64,000 bases of DNA from an uncultured Acidobacteriota bacterium (lineage in GTDB: Bacteria; Acidobacteriota; Terriglobia; Bryobacterales; Bryobacteraceae). The DNA is taken from contig CADEFT010000026.1 in assembly GCA_902826685.1 (NCBI GenBank), forward strand, positions 47,598 to 111,597, read 5' to 3'. The stretch's first letter is position 1. Each line of letters begins with the position of its first letter. The translations under genes and the position numbers were made by a program. Below are positions 51,695-60,482 of this stretch, one piece after another. Under the pieces are notes generated by a model, which was not told the origin of the DNA, did not search any database, and was given only the letters and a program-made list of their open reading frames with translations.

Positions 51695-54600
51695 TCAAAA
51701 GCTGAGTTTCAAAGCGAATTGGATGTCGCGCGGCTCGCCGGCCGAAAGCACGCGGCCGGCCGTTGGCGCCTGGATGTTGGCGGTGGGGCCGCCGAAGGCT
51801 GGCGTATTGGTGAAGTTGAAGAATTCGCTACGGAACTGCAGGCGGATTCTTTCGCGGAAGACAAAGTTGCGGACGGCGATGAAATCCCAATTGCGGAAGC
51901 CGCGGGCGTAGAGGATGTTGCGTCCGCTGTTGCCGAACGTGAAGGGAGCCGGAACCTGGAAGGCGGCGACGTCGAAATCGCGGAGCAACTCGCGGTTTTC
52001 AAGCCGGCCGTTGCCGCGGCGATCGGGGCGCAGGCTGGTTCCGGTGTTGGCGGGGTCGGTACCGATGGCGGGGGTGAAGGGCAGTCCGGATTGCAGGGTG
52101 ACGATGCTGCCGAGTTCCCAGTCACGAATCAGTTTGGCGAGTGGGCCGGTCTGATTGCGGCCGAAAGGCAGGGCGTAATTGAGGCTGGTGACGAAGCGGT
52201 GTTTCACGTCGTAATCGGAGGAGCCCTTTTCGCCGTTGTTGTTGCGCGGGTCCTGCGCGGAGAAGCCCTGATTATCGCCGCTGAGGTTGTCGATGGATTT
52301 GCCGAAGGCGTAGGAACTGAGCAGCGACAGGCCGCGCCAGCCGCGGACTTCGAACTTCCCCTGGAAGGCGTGATAGCTCGAATAACCTCCGTTTTCGACG
52401 TAGGTGCCGGAGGCGAAGCGCGTCCAGAGACGGCGGTTCTGGATGGTGCCGGGGCCGGGGTCGGGCACGTTGATGGGACGGGAGAATTCGATCTTGGTTC
52501 CCTTGCTGCCAACGTAGGCGCCTTCGAGCGAGATCACCTTGGCGACGACTTTTTGAAGCGCCAGGTTCCATTGCTGGAAGTAAGGATCGCGCATGTTGGT
52601 CTCGATCTGGAAGAAGTTGAGAGGCACCAGGTTCAGACCCTGCGAGACGGGTGAGAACATGTTGGCGAGCGTCTTGGTGGGCGTAGGCGCGTTATTGAAG
52701 TTCGACAGTTCATCGGCGAGGAACGGCGGATTGACGATGCCGGTGCTTTCAGAGCGGTTGCCCTGAATGAAGCCATAGAAGATGCCATAGGCCGCGCGGA
52801 GGACGAGATCGCTATTGAGGCGCCAGGCAAGGCCGGCGCGCGGCGCCCAGTTGTTCTTGTCGAGGTAGCGAAGCGAGGGACCGAGGCCCACCTGGCTCGA
52901 CGGGACGACGACATCGGCGACGACGGGCAGCAGGAACCGGCCGATCTGCTGGCCGCCCACGTTGATGGTGCCATCGGAATCGCTGGCGACGACGATGCGT
53001 TTCAAGACCGGATCGGTGGAAGCCATCTGGTTGTGCAGCACTTTGGGCGGATGGTTCAGCTCATAGCGCATGCCGAGGTTGAGGGTGAGGCGCGGCGTGA
53101 TTTTCCAATCGTCTTGAAAGAAGAAGTGCTCGTTGGCCATGGGCGTGATGCCGAAGGCGTTGCGGGGGAAGGTGCGGCGGCCCTGGAACGGGGCGCTGAG
53201 CAGGAAATCGGCGAAGGCGTTGCCGGAGTAGGAACCGTTAAAAGTGAAATCGCCGCGGCTGCGGGCGGCGTTGGTGGTGCTGGTGGAATAGTTGCGCAGC
53301 AGGACGCCCGCCTTGAAGGAATGGGCACCGCGAATCCACACGAGGTTGTTGCTGAGCTCGTACTTGTTGTCGCGGAATTTGATGGGGCTGAAGGCGTTGG
53401 GATTGAAGCCGAGGTAGCCGGTGAAGCCGAGTCCGGGGAAGCCGGGAAAATCGCTGCTCTGTTCGGCGAAGCCGCCGATGCCGGACAGGACGGTGTGATT
53501 GGTGCCGAGTCCCTGGGGCGCGTTCTCGAAACGTGTGCGGACGTAGTTGAGGCGGAACTCATTGATGACCGACGGAGCGAACAGGTGAGTTTCGGCCAAC
53601 CCCCACCGCTGTTTGCGCACATCGAGCGTGACGCCGCCGTTGGCCTCAAACTGGCCGGGGCCGTAGGTTTCGGCCTGATTGAAGGAGTAGGACGTGTTGA
53701 AGGAGTCCTTGGAAGAGATGCGGTGATCGGCGCGGAGATCGAATTTGTCGGTACGGTTGCGGCGGCTGGGGGCGAAGTTGAAAATGCCGCCGGCCGTGTT
53801 GGATTCCGGATAGAACGGAAGGTAGTAAACGGATTCGCGGGCGAGGCGGCTTGTGGGGATGAGGTTGCCGGCGAAGGCGGCGCGCAGGGTCTGACCGGGA
53901 CGATCCGGATCGTTGCGGATACTCAGCGGATCGATGAGCGAGGTGCGCAGTTCTGAGAAATCGCCCCGGCGCATGGCGGCCGAGGGAACGGCGTTGTTGA
54001 ACGTAAGGGCGCGGCGGATGCGCGTGCCGTCGAAATCGCCGAACAGAAACGTGCGGTCTTTGCCGTTGTAGATTTTCGGCAGCGAGAGAGGGCCGCCCAG
54101 AGTGAAACCGAACTGGTTTTGTTTGACGGGTGGACGCACGGCGGTGGAATTGAAGAAATTGCGCGCATCGAGAACCTGATTGCGCAGGAACTCATACATG
54201 CTGCCGTGGATCTGATTGGTTCCCGAGCGAAGGGAGGCGGTGATGATGGCGGTCCCCTGCCCGTTCTCGGCGGCGAAGGCATTGGACTGGACGGAGAATT
54301 CGGCGATGGCATCGACGGAGGGGACGACGGAAGCGACGTCGAAATACTGGCTGCTGACGCTGCCTCCATCGACCATGAAGACGGTTTTGCTGTTGCGCGA
54401 GCCGTTGACGCTGATAGCGGGCGCTTCGAGCGACGCGTTGGTGCCGCGGCTGATGGCGCCGGGCACGAGCGTGGCCAGTTGGGTGAAGTCGCGGCCATTC
54501 AACGGGAGGTCGAGAATTTTCTTGCTGCCGATGACCTGGCCGATAGCGGCACTTTCGCTCGACAGGATGGGCGCTTCGGAGACGACGGTGACGCTGTCTT

Positions 54601-54916
54601 TGACTTCGCCGAGCGGCAGGGCGATATCGACGCGGGCGGTCTGGGCGACGTCGAGCTTGATGCCCGGCCGGGTGACGGCTTTGAAGCCGGGCTTCTGCAC
54701 GGTGAGCTCATAGTTGCCGGGGCTCAGCAGGGGAGCGGTGTAGTAGCCCTGCTCGTTGGTCAGGGTCTGGCGCTTGATGCCGGTGTCGATGTTGGTAACC
54801 GCTACCTCGGCGGCTGGGACGGATGTACCGGTTGGATCGGTGATTTGTCCCGTGATCTGGCCTGTCTGGCCGTGGGCGGCGATTGCTACGGCCGCGAACA
54901 AAAGAAGCTTGCGCAT
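51695..54916 (-). CDS. Oar-like TonB-dependent outer-membrane receptor (copy 3)
   Basis: 1073 residues. The signal peptide is RKLLLFAAVAIAAHGQ. The carboxypeptidase-regulatory domain (GQITGQITDPTGTSVPAAEV ... GYYTAPLLSPGNYELTV) leads into a plug region (LPLNGRDFTQLATLVPGAIS ... FSVQSNAFAAENGQGTAIITASLRSGTNQIHG) and a barrel that ends with FALKLSF. Closest in layout to copy 1. The open frame extends to 55027, but the ATG at 54916 starts the signal peptide and has GAGG at -15 (weak). The extension would also overlap the ligase gene. The ceramidase gene follows directly downstream. Confidence 0.88.
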   Translation of the reverse strand: MRKLLLFAAVAIAAHGQTGQITGQITDPTGTSVPAAEVAVTNIDTGIKRQTLTNEQGYYTAPLLSPGNYELTVQKPGFKAVTRPGIKLDVAQTARVDIALPLGEVKDSVTVVSEAPILSSESAAIGQVIGSKKILDLPLNGRDFTQLATLVPGAISRGTNASLEAPAISVNGSRNSKTVFMVDGGSVSSQYFDVASVVPSVDAIAEFSVQSNAFAAENGQGTAIITASLRSGTNQIHGSMYEFLRNQVLDARNFFNSTAVRPPVKQNQFGFTLGGPLSLPKIYNGKDRTFLFGDFDGTRIRRALTFNNAVPSAAMRRGDFSELRTSLIDPLSIRNDPDRPGQTLRAAFAGNLIPTSRLARESVYYLPFYPESNTAGGIFNFAPSRRNRTDKFDLRADHRISSKDSFNTSYSFNQAETYGPGQFEANGGVTLDVRKQRWGLAETHLFAPSVINEFRLNYVRTRFENAPQGLGTNHTVLSGIGGFAEQSSDFPGFPGLGFTGYLGFNPNAFSPIKFRDNKYELSNNLVWIRGAHSFKAGVLLRNYSTSTTNAARSRGDFTFNGSYSGNAFADFLLSAPFQGRRTFPRNAFGITPMANEHFFFQDDWKITPRLTLNLGMRYELNHPPKVLHNQMASTDPVLKRIVVASDSDGTINVGGQQIGRFLLPVVADVVVPSSQVGLGPSLRYLDKNNWAPRAGLAWRLNSDLVLRAAYGIFYGFIQGNRSESTGIVNPPFLADELSNFNNAPTPTKTLANMFSPVSQGLNLVPLNFFQIETNMRDPYFQQWNLALQKVVAKVISLEGAYVGSKGTKIEFSRPINVPDPGPGTIQNRRLWTRFASGTYVENGGYSSYHAFQGKFEVRGWRGLSLLSSYAFGKSIDNLSGDNQGFSAQDPRNNNGEKGSSDYDVKHRFVTSLNYALPFGRNQTGPLAKLIRDWELGSIVTLQSGLPFTPAIGTDPANTGTSLRPDRRGNGRLENRELLRDFDVAAFQVPAPFTFGNSGRNILYARGFRNWDFIAVRNFVFRERIRLQFRSEFFNFTNTPAFGGPTANIQAPTAGRVLSAGEPRDIQFALKLSF

Positions 54917-54980
54917 CGGGTGTACTCCTCGGGTGATGGGCCCGCAACAGGGACAGACTATCAGAGACGGGTGGCGGGGG

Positions 54981-54986
54981 TAGCAT
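54981..54986 (+). promoter_or_regulatory. Candidate -10 element for a leaderless gene
   Basis: TAGCAT six bases before the GTG start of the ligase at 54993. Confidence 0.35.
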
Positions 54987-54992
54987 GAGAGG

Positions 54993-56072
54993 GTGAATCT
55001 TCCGGTGAATCCGCCCTTACGGCCCATGTTGGCGAAGAGAGTGGGCGAACTGCCGCAAGGCGGCGATTGGATCTTCGAGCCGAAGTGGGACGGCTTTCGC
55101 GCGCTGGTGTTTCGCGACGGCGCGGAGATGTCGATTCAGAGCCGGGACGAGAAGCCGCTCGATCGCTATTTTCCGGAGGTGGTGGAGACATTGAAGGCGC
55201 AATTGCCCGAGCGATGCGTGCTGGACGGGGAGATCGTGATTGCGCGGGCAGGCGGGCTGGAGTTCGATTTGCTGCAATTGCGGCTGCATCCGGCAGCGTC
55301 GCGCGTAAGGCTGCTGGCGGAGCAGTTTCCGGCCTCCGTTGTTTTCTTCGATGCGCTTTGCGAGGGCGACAGGGACCTGCGGGGCGAGCCGTTCGCCGTG
55401 CGGCGGGAGCGGCTTGAGGCGATGCTGAGGGGCGCGAAGCCTCCTGTGCATCTGACGCCGGCGACACGCGACCTGGAAGTGGCGTCGGATTGGTTTCACC
55501 GGTTCGAGGGAGCGGGCCTCGACGGCGTGATGGCGAAGCCGGACATGGGCGTGTATGAGCCCGACAAGCGGGTGATGTTGAAGGTAAAGCATGAACGGGA
55601 CTGCGATTGCGTGGTGGCCGGATTTCGCTGGCACAAGAAGGGCGAAGGCACGATGGTGGGGTCGCTGCTCTTGGGGTTGTTCGACGCTGCGGGCGCGCTG
55701 CATCATGTCGGCGTGTGCGCGAGTTTTACTGAGCAGCGGCGGCTGGAACTGGCGGAGTTTCTGGCTCCGTATCGAGTGGAGGCGCTGCGCGATCATCCGT
55801 GGCGAGAGTGGGCCCGGCCGGAAGAGGCGGGGGAGCAGCGCATGCCGGGCGGGCAGAGCCGTTGGAGCCAGGGCAAGGATCTGTCGTGGGAGCCGGTGCG
55901 GCCGGAACTGGTGGCGGAGGTCGCCTACGAGCATATGCAGGGCTCGCGATTCAGGCACATGGCGCATCTCCGGCGGTGGCGTGAGGACAAGCCGCCGCGC
56001 GAGTGTACGTATGCGCAGTTGGAAGTTGTCACTCCGCAGGAGCTGATGGAGATTTTTTCCGGCGGGCGCTGA
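54993..56072 (+). CDS. ligC: ATP-dependent DNA ligase, LigC type
   Basis: 359 residues. FEPKWDGFRALVF holds the catalytic lysine motif (KWDG). DGEIVIAR is motif III, VFFDAL motif IIIa, GVMAKPDMGVYEPD motif IV and VMLKVKHERDCDCVVAGF motif V, which leads into an OB fold ending in EVAYEHM. It is a ligase core without the nuclease or polymerase modules of LigD. This matches LigC proteins of actinobacteria, which pair with the stand-alone PolD1 polymerase in gap-filling repair. The GTG start has TAGCAT six bases upstream. The 3' end overlaps the polymerase gene by 44 bp, tail to tail. Confidence 0.9.
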   Translation: MNLPVNPPLRPMLAKRVGELPQGGDWIFEPKWDGFRALVFRDGAEMSIQSRDEKPLDRYFPEVVETLKAQLPERCVLDGEIVIARAGGLEFDLLQLRLHPAASRVRLLAEQFPASVVFFDALCEGDRDLRGEPFAVRRERLEAMLRGAKPPVHLTPATRDLEVASDWFHRFEGAGLDGVMAKPDMGVYEPDKRVMLKVKHERDCDCVVAGFRWHKKGEGTMVGSLLLGLFDAAGALHHVGVCASFTEQRRLELAEFLAPYRVEALRDHPWREWARPEEAGEQRMPGGQSRWSQGKDLSWEPVRPELVAEVAYEHMQGSRFRHMAHLRRWREDKPPRECTYAQLEVVTPQELMEIFSGGR

Positions 56073-57327
56073 GGGTGCGCCACTCGCGCGTGGGATCGTC
56101 GTCGGGATCGGGCGGTTCGGAGGCGGGGCGCAGATTTTCCGGCACGTGGCGCAGGTTGATTCGAATGCGGGTCCAGGTGGAGGAACGGCCTCGCATGGAG
56201 TCGGTGAGGATGTCGTTCGCGGCAAGCAGCGCGGCCGCTTGCGGATGGCGGTTCTTCCATCGTTCGAGACCGGCGAGGGCGGCGGCGCGGTCGGGTGAAT
56301 TGGCAACGACGATGAGCGGGGCCTTCGCGCGAGAGGGAGCGACCCGGGGCGCTTCGCCCGCCATCTTGCGGAACTGGGCGGGCCATGGAGCGTCGCCGAG
56401 CCCGTCTGCTTCGTCTTTCGCCGCCAGTTCGAGCAGCGCGTCGAGGGAGCCGGGCGCGGAGTCCATCGTGCTATGCGGATCGCCGATGCTGTGGAAACGG
56501 GCGGGCACGGTGAACACGGTGAAATCGGCGGGGTCGCAATCGGGGACTTCGCTCCAATCGAGCGGCGCGGAGACCCGGGCGTCGGGAAGAGGGCGGATGG
56601 AGTACGCCGAGCAGGTGGTGCGGTCCTTGGCGTTCTGGTTGTAGTCGAGAAAGACGCCGTGGCGCTCCTCTTTCCACCACTTGGAACTGGCCAGTGAGGG
56701 CAGGCGGCGCTCTATGGCACGCGCGAGGGTGAGGGCGGCCCGGCGGACCTGAATGAAATCCCACTTGGGTTCGATTCGCACATTGATGTGCATGCCGCGT
56801 GAGCCACTGGTCTTGGGCCATCCGACGAGTTTCACTTCTTCGAGGAACGCCTTCACTTCGAGCGCGACCGTGCGGACATCGCCCCAGGGAACGCCGGGGC
56901 CGGGGTCGAGATCGACGCGCAACTCGTCGGGGTATTCGAGGCGGGCGGTCCGCACGGCGTGCGGATGCAGCTCCAGGCAGCCAAGGTTCACGATCCAGGC
57001 AAGGCCGGCGGCATCGTCGACGACGACTTCCTCGGCGGTACGGCCGGAAGGAAACGCGAGGGTGACGGTGCGGATCCATTCGGGCCGCTCGGTGGGGGCG
57101 CGTTTCTGGTAGAAGGCTTCGCCTTCGGCGCCATCGACGAAGCGTTTCAGAACGATGGGGCGGTCACGAATTCCATTGAGCGCGCCGGGCGCGACGGAAA
57201 GGTAATAGCGGACGACGTCGAGTTTCGTGAGTTGGACTTGTTTCGAAAAATAGGGCTTGCCCGGATGGGTGATGCGAATCTCGCGGCCGGCGACCGGGAG
57301 CAGTTCGACGGCGTCCTGCTTGCTCAC
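56029..57327 (-). CDS. Stand-alone LigD-type polymerase/primase (PolD1-like)
   Basis: 432 residues. VQLTKLDVVRYYLSVAPGALNGIRDRPIVLKRFVDG, AFYQKRAP, AGLAWIVNLGCLELHPH, ELRVDLDPGPGVPWGDVR (catalytic DxD), WPKTSGSRGMHI and SSKWWKEERHGVFLDYNQNAKDRT are all LigD polymerase-domain motifs. No ligase or phosphoesterase domain is attached. The domain order and the partner resemble actinobacterial PolD1, which inserts ribo- or deoxyribonucleotides in short gaps. The C-terminal 130 residues are an extra region of unknown role. The 3' end overlaps ligC by 44 bp. The start is a GTG 29 bp from the divergent enolase-superfamily gene. Confidence 0.9.
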   Translation of the reverse strand: MSKQDAVELLPVAGREIRITHPGKPYFSKQVQLTKLDVVRYYLSVAPGALNGIRDRPIVLKRFVDGAEGEAFYQKRAPTERPEWIRTVTLAFPSGRTAEEVVVDDAAGLAWIVNLGCLELHPHAVRTARLEYPDELRVDLDPGPGVPWGDVRTVALEVKAFLEEVKLVGWPKTSGSRGMHINVRIEPKWDFIQVRRAALTLARAIERRLPSLASSKWWKEERHGVFLDYNQNAKDRTTCSAYSIRPLPDARVSAPLDWSEVPDCDPADFTVFTVPARFHSIGDPHSTMDSAPGSLDALLELAAKDEADGLGDAPWPAQFRKMAGEAPRVAPSRAKAPLIVVANSPDRAAALAGLERWKNRHPQAAALLAANDILTDSMRGRSSTWTRIRINLRHVPENLRPASEPPDPDDDPTREWRTLSARRKKSPSAPAE

Positions 57328-57356
57328 ATTGACAGGGTATCGTAGGTAGATCGCAA

Positions 57357-58538
57357 ATGAAGATCACGCGCATTGAAACACACGTGCTGCTCGATCCGGG
57401 GTATGACGTCTCGGCGTGTTCTTCGGCGCAAGACGACCTGGTGGTGCTGGTGCATACCGACGAGGGGATTACCGGCATCGGCGAGGTGGATACGAATCCG
57501 TGGGTGGCGCAAGCGATGATTCATGCCCGCGGCACGCACGTGTTGGGACTTGGTCTCGAAGAGATGCTGCTGGGGGAAGATCCTCTGAACGTGGAAGCGC
57601 TGTGGGACAAGCTCTACACGGGCAGCTTCATGACGGGACGGCGGGGACTGGGGATTTGCGCGATGGGCGCGCTCGACATGGCGCTGTGGGATATACGCGG
57701 CAAGGCGCTCGGGCAGCCATGTTGGCGTATGTTGGGCGGTGCGCGGAAGCCGCACATTACGCCCTACGCCTCGCTGCTGCCGGCCGGGCGGACGGTGGCC
57801 GGGTATCGCGATTCCCTGGCGGCGAAGGCGCGCGAAGCGAAGCGATTGGGGTTCACGGCGGGCAAGATGGAAGTTTGCGTCAAGGGTCCTTATTCGCACA
57901 ACGGCATTCAGGCGGACGATGGCGCGATTGTGGAGATTGTGGCGGCGTGCCGCGAGGCCGTGGGTCCGGGCTTCGTGATGATGGTGGATGTCTGCTACTG
58001 CTGGACGAATTTCAAGGAGGCGCTGTGGGTGGCGCGCCAGTTGGAGCCTTACGACATTTTCTTTCTGGAGACTCCGCTGCAGTTGGACGATCTGGATGGA
58101 TACGCGGCGCTGGCCGGCCATTCGCCGATCCGGATCGCGGCCGGCGAGTTGCAGAACACGCGGTTTGAGTTTCTGGACCTGATGGACCGGGGCAAAGTGG
58201 ACGTCGCGCAGCCGGATGTGGGCCGCGTGGGCGGATTGACGGAAGCGCGGCGGGTGTGCGATCTGGCCGCCGATCGCGGGAAGCTTATTGTGCCGCATTG
58301 CTGGAAGACGGGGATTGGGATTGCGGCCTCGGCGCATCTGAGCGCGGCAACGGCGCACTGCCCTTACATCGAGTTTCTACCGGCGCCGCTGGCGGAATCG
58401 CCGTTGAGGCGGGAACTGGTGATTGACGAATTGCGGATGGTGGATGGAGTGGTGCCGCTACCGGAAAAGCCGGGGTTGGGGATCGAATTGAATTGGGATG
58501 CGATGAAGAAGTACACGGTTGCGCGAGGGAATCCATGA
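57357..58538 (+). CDS. Enolase-superfamily (mandelate racemase/muconate lactonizing) enzyme
   Basis: 393 residues. The N-terminal cap is KITRIETHVLLDP ... VLVHTDEGITGIGEV. The barrel has GALDMALWDIRGKALGQPCWRMLGG, GKMEVCVKG (position of the first catalytic Lys), VDVCYCW (metal Asp), LETPLQLDDLDGYAAL (Glu), AGELQN (Glu) and PHCWKTGIGI (catalytic His region). These enzymes remove a proton next to a carboxylate in sugar acids or related compounds. The substrate cannot be told. The MFS transporter overlaps by 4 bp (ATGA), so the enzyme probably processes what the transporter imports. Confidence 0.9.
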   Translation: MKITRIETHVLLDPGYDVSACSSAQDDLVVLVHTDEGITGIGEVDTNPWVAQAMIHARGTHVLGLGLEEMLLGEDPLNVEALWDKLYTGSFMTGRRGLGICAMGALDMALWDIRGKALGQPCWRMLGGARKPHITPYASLLPAGRTVAGYRDSLAAKAREAKRLGFTAGKMEVCVKGPYSHNGIQADDGAIVEIVAACREAVGPGFVMMVDVCYCWTNFKEALWVARQLEPYDIFFLETPLQLDDLDGYAALAGHSPIRIAAGELQNTRFEFLDLMDRGKVDVAQPDVGRVGGLTEARRVCDLAADRGKLIVPHCWKTGIGIAASAHLSAATAHCPYIEFLPAPLAESPLRRELVIDELRMVDGVVPLPEKPGLGIELNWDAMKKYTVARGNP

Positions 58539-59746
58539 ATCGCGGCATGCCCGCCGGCATGATCGCGCTGATGTTTCTTCTGGTGGTGGTGGCGTATCTG
58601 GACCGCACAGTGGTCTCGATCGCCGCGCCGTCGATTATGAAAGAGTTCCGCCTGACGGAGACGGAGATGGGCACCGTCTTTTCGGCCTTCCTGTTCAGCT
58701 ATGCGCTGCTGATGATTCCAGGCGGGCGGTTCAGCGACCGGTTCGGACCGCGGCGCGTGCTGACGTTCATGGCGGTGGGTTCGGGGATCGCGGTGGGGCT
58801 GCTGGTGTTGGTGGGAACGCCGGGGTTGGGCATCATGGCGACTTTCGTGGTGCTGCGAATTCTGTTTGGGGTGACGCAGGCGCCGACGTTTCCGGCGATC
58901 AACAAGGCGAACGCGGAATGGTCGGCTCCGCATCAGCGGAGTTTCGTGCAGGGTGTGGTGGCGTCGGGCGCGGGCCTCGGCAGCGCGCTATCGCCGATTC
59001 TGTGTGTGCCGCTGGTGAACCGGTTCGGATGGCGCAGTGCGTTTTTGCTGGCGGGAACGGTTTCGGTTCTGTTCGGCCTGGTGTGGTACATGCTGGCACG
59101 GGATAAGAACGAGCATTCGGGGCCCGCGCCGCGCGCCGATTGGAAGGCGCTGCTCCGGAACCGGAATCTGATGCTGTTGACGATCGGATTCACGGCTCTG
59201 GACTACTTCGAGTACATCTTCTTTTATTGGACGTTTTACTACTTTGGCGAGATCCGGAAGCTGCCGGCGGCGGAATCGGCCGCGTATACGACGGCGCTTT
59301 ATGTGACGTGGCTGGTGCTGACTCCGCTGGGCGGAAAGACATCGGACTGGCTGTCGGCGCGGTATGGACGGACCAATGGGTTGCGGATGGCGGCGATGGG
59401 ATTCCTTTCGCTAAGCGCGGTGATGCTGTTCTTCGGCGCAGGCATGGAGGAGACGATGCCCGCGGTGATCCTGATCTGCCTTTCGTTTGGATTCGCGTCC
59501 TGCGCGGACGTCAATTTCTGGGCGGCGACGATTGAGTACGCAGGCACGCAAGCGGGTGCGGCGGGCGGGATTATGAACGCGGGCGGAAACCTGGGCGGTG
59601 CGATTGCGCCGATCCTGACGCCGGTGATCGCGGCGAAGTACGGATGGGCGGCTGGGCTTTACGTTGGAAGTTTGATGGCGATGGTGGGAGTTGTGGTCTG
59701 GATTTGGATGAAGCCGGTCAGACCTGACGCGCCGCCTCAATATTGA
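58535..59746 (+). CDS. MFS transporter (anion:cation symporter type)
   Basis: 403 residues with twelve predicted helices. VVVAYLDRTVVSIAAPSIMKEFRLTETEMG and GRFSDRFGPRRVLT (the RxGRR-like loop 2-3 motif) match the phthalate/hexuronate (ACS) family. TSDWLSARYGRTNGLRM is the mirrored motif after helix 8. The ATG at 58535 overlaps the enzyme gene stop. Likely carries an organic acid, consistent with the enolase-superfamily partner. The 3' end overlaps the methyltransferase gene by 29 bp. Confidence 0.9.
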   Translation: MNRGMPAGMIALMFLLVVVAYLDRTVVSIAAPSIMKEFRLTETEMGTVFSAFLFSYALLMIPGGRFSDRFGPRRVLTFMAVGSGIAVGLLVLVGTPGLGIMATFVVLRILFGVTQAPTFPAINKANAEWSAPHQRSFVQGVVASGAGLGSALSPILCVPLVNRFGWRSAFLLAGTVSVLFGLVWYMLARDKNEHSGPAPRADWKALLRNRNLMLLTIGFTALDYFEYIFFYWTFYYFGEIRKLPAAESAAYTTALYVTWLVLTPLGGKTSDWLSARYGRTNGLRMAAMGFLSLSAVMLFFGAGMEETMPAVILICLSFGFASCADVNFWAATIEYAGTQAGAAGGIMNAGGNLGGAIAPILTPVIAAKYGWAAGLYVGSLMAMVGVVVWIWMKPVRPDAPPQY

Positions 59747-60473
59747 AGTGGCGGCCTCCGACGCCGGGCGACTGAGCGCAACGCAGGACGCGTAGTCCGG
59801 CCTGCTCGATTACGGTGTAGAGTTCCTGGCGGTCAAAGTGCCAGATGTGGTCGTCCACTGGCTCGCCAGGACCGGGCTGAGGCAGATCCTCGTAGCGGCG
59901 GTAGTACTTGTGGCAGGGGCCCCAGTCGTCGCGATTGGGCGTGGATAGATAGAGCCTGCCGGAAGCGGTGAGGCTATCGCGCAGCTTGCGGAGGGTGGGG
60001 ACGGCCTGGAAATTGAGATGCTCGAGGACTTCGGAGAAAAGAATGACGTCGAATGGGCGCGGCCACGGGACTGGTTGCCGCTCGATGTTGGCGACGGCGA
60101 ACTGGATGCCTAAGGATTCGATGAGACCCTGGCTCAGGTAGGTGTCCTTGAAATCGATGGCGTAGCCCGGACATCGGGCAGTGCGCATGGTGTGCAGCAG
60201 GAGAGTGCCGTAGGCGCAGCCGACGTCGAGGACGGCTTCGATTTTCCGGGTGTGGGCGAACTCGGCGATCCAGTTGGGGAAGTGTGCCCAATACAGATGC
60301 TCTTCCGCGCGGTAGCTTTGCTCGTAGTAGTAGTGCGTGACGTGGGCGGAGACGGCGTTCTGGGCGGGCTGGATGAGTTGGAGGCACCGGCGGGCCAGGC
60401 GGCCGTAGCGGAGACGGCGGAGGAATCCTTCAATGGGGCGGGGCTCAACCGGCACGCTGTTGCATGGTAGCAC
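59718..60473 (-). CDS. Class I SAM-dependent methyltransferase
   Basis: 251 residues. EAVLDVGCAYGTLLLH is motif I, the SAM-binding loop; CPGYAIDFKD is the acidic motif II region. DVILFSEVLEHLNFQAVPTL is motif IV and SGRLYLSTPNRDDWG motif VI. This resembles methyltransferases in glycan or natural-product clusters (Methyltransf_11/23). The N-terminal 60 residues (RLARRCLQLIQPAQNAVSAHVTHYYYEQSYRAEEHLYW) are a likely substrate lid. No operon partner of related function is seen. Convergent with the MFS gene. Confidence 0.85.
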   Translation of the reverse strand: MLPCNSVPVEPRPIEGFLRRLRYGRLARRCLQLIQPAQNAVSAHVTHYYYEQSYRAEEHLYWAHFPNWIAEFAHTRKIEAVLDVGCAYGTLLLHTMRTARCPGYAIDFKDTYLSQGLIESLGIQFAVANIERQPVPWPRPFDVILFSEVLEHLNFQAVPTLRKLRDSLTASGRLYLSTPNRDDWGPCHKYYRRYEDLPQPGPGEPVDDHIWHFDRQELYTVIEQAGLRVLRCAQSPGVGGRHFNIEAARQV

Positions 60474-60482
60474 TGCGGGTGG

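Noticed and set aside
55017..56306. 429-codon minus-strand frame
   Set aside because: Antisense to ligC; Arg/His/Pro-rich and no motif.
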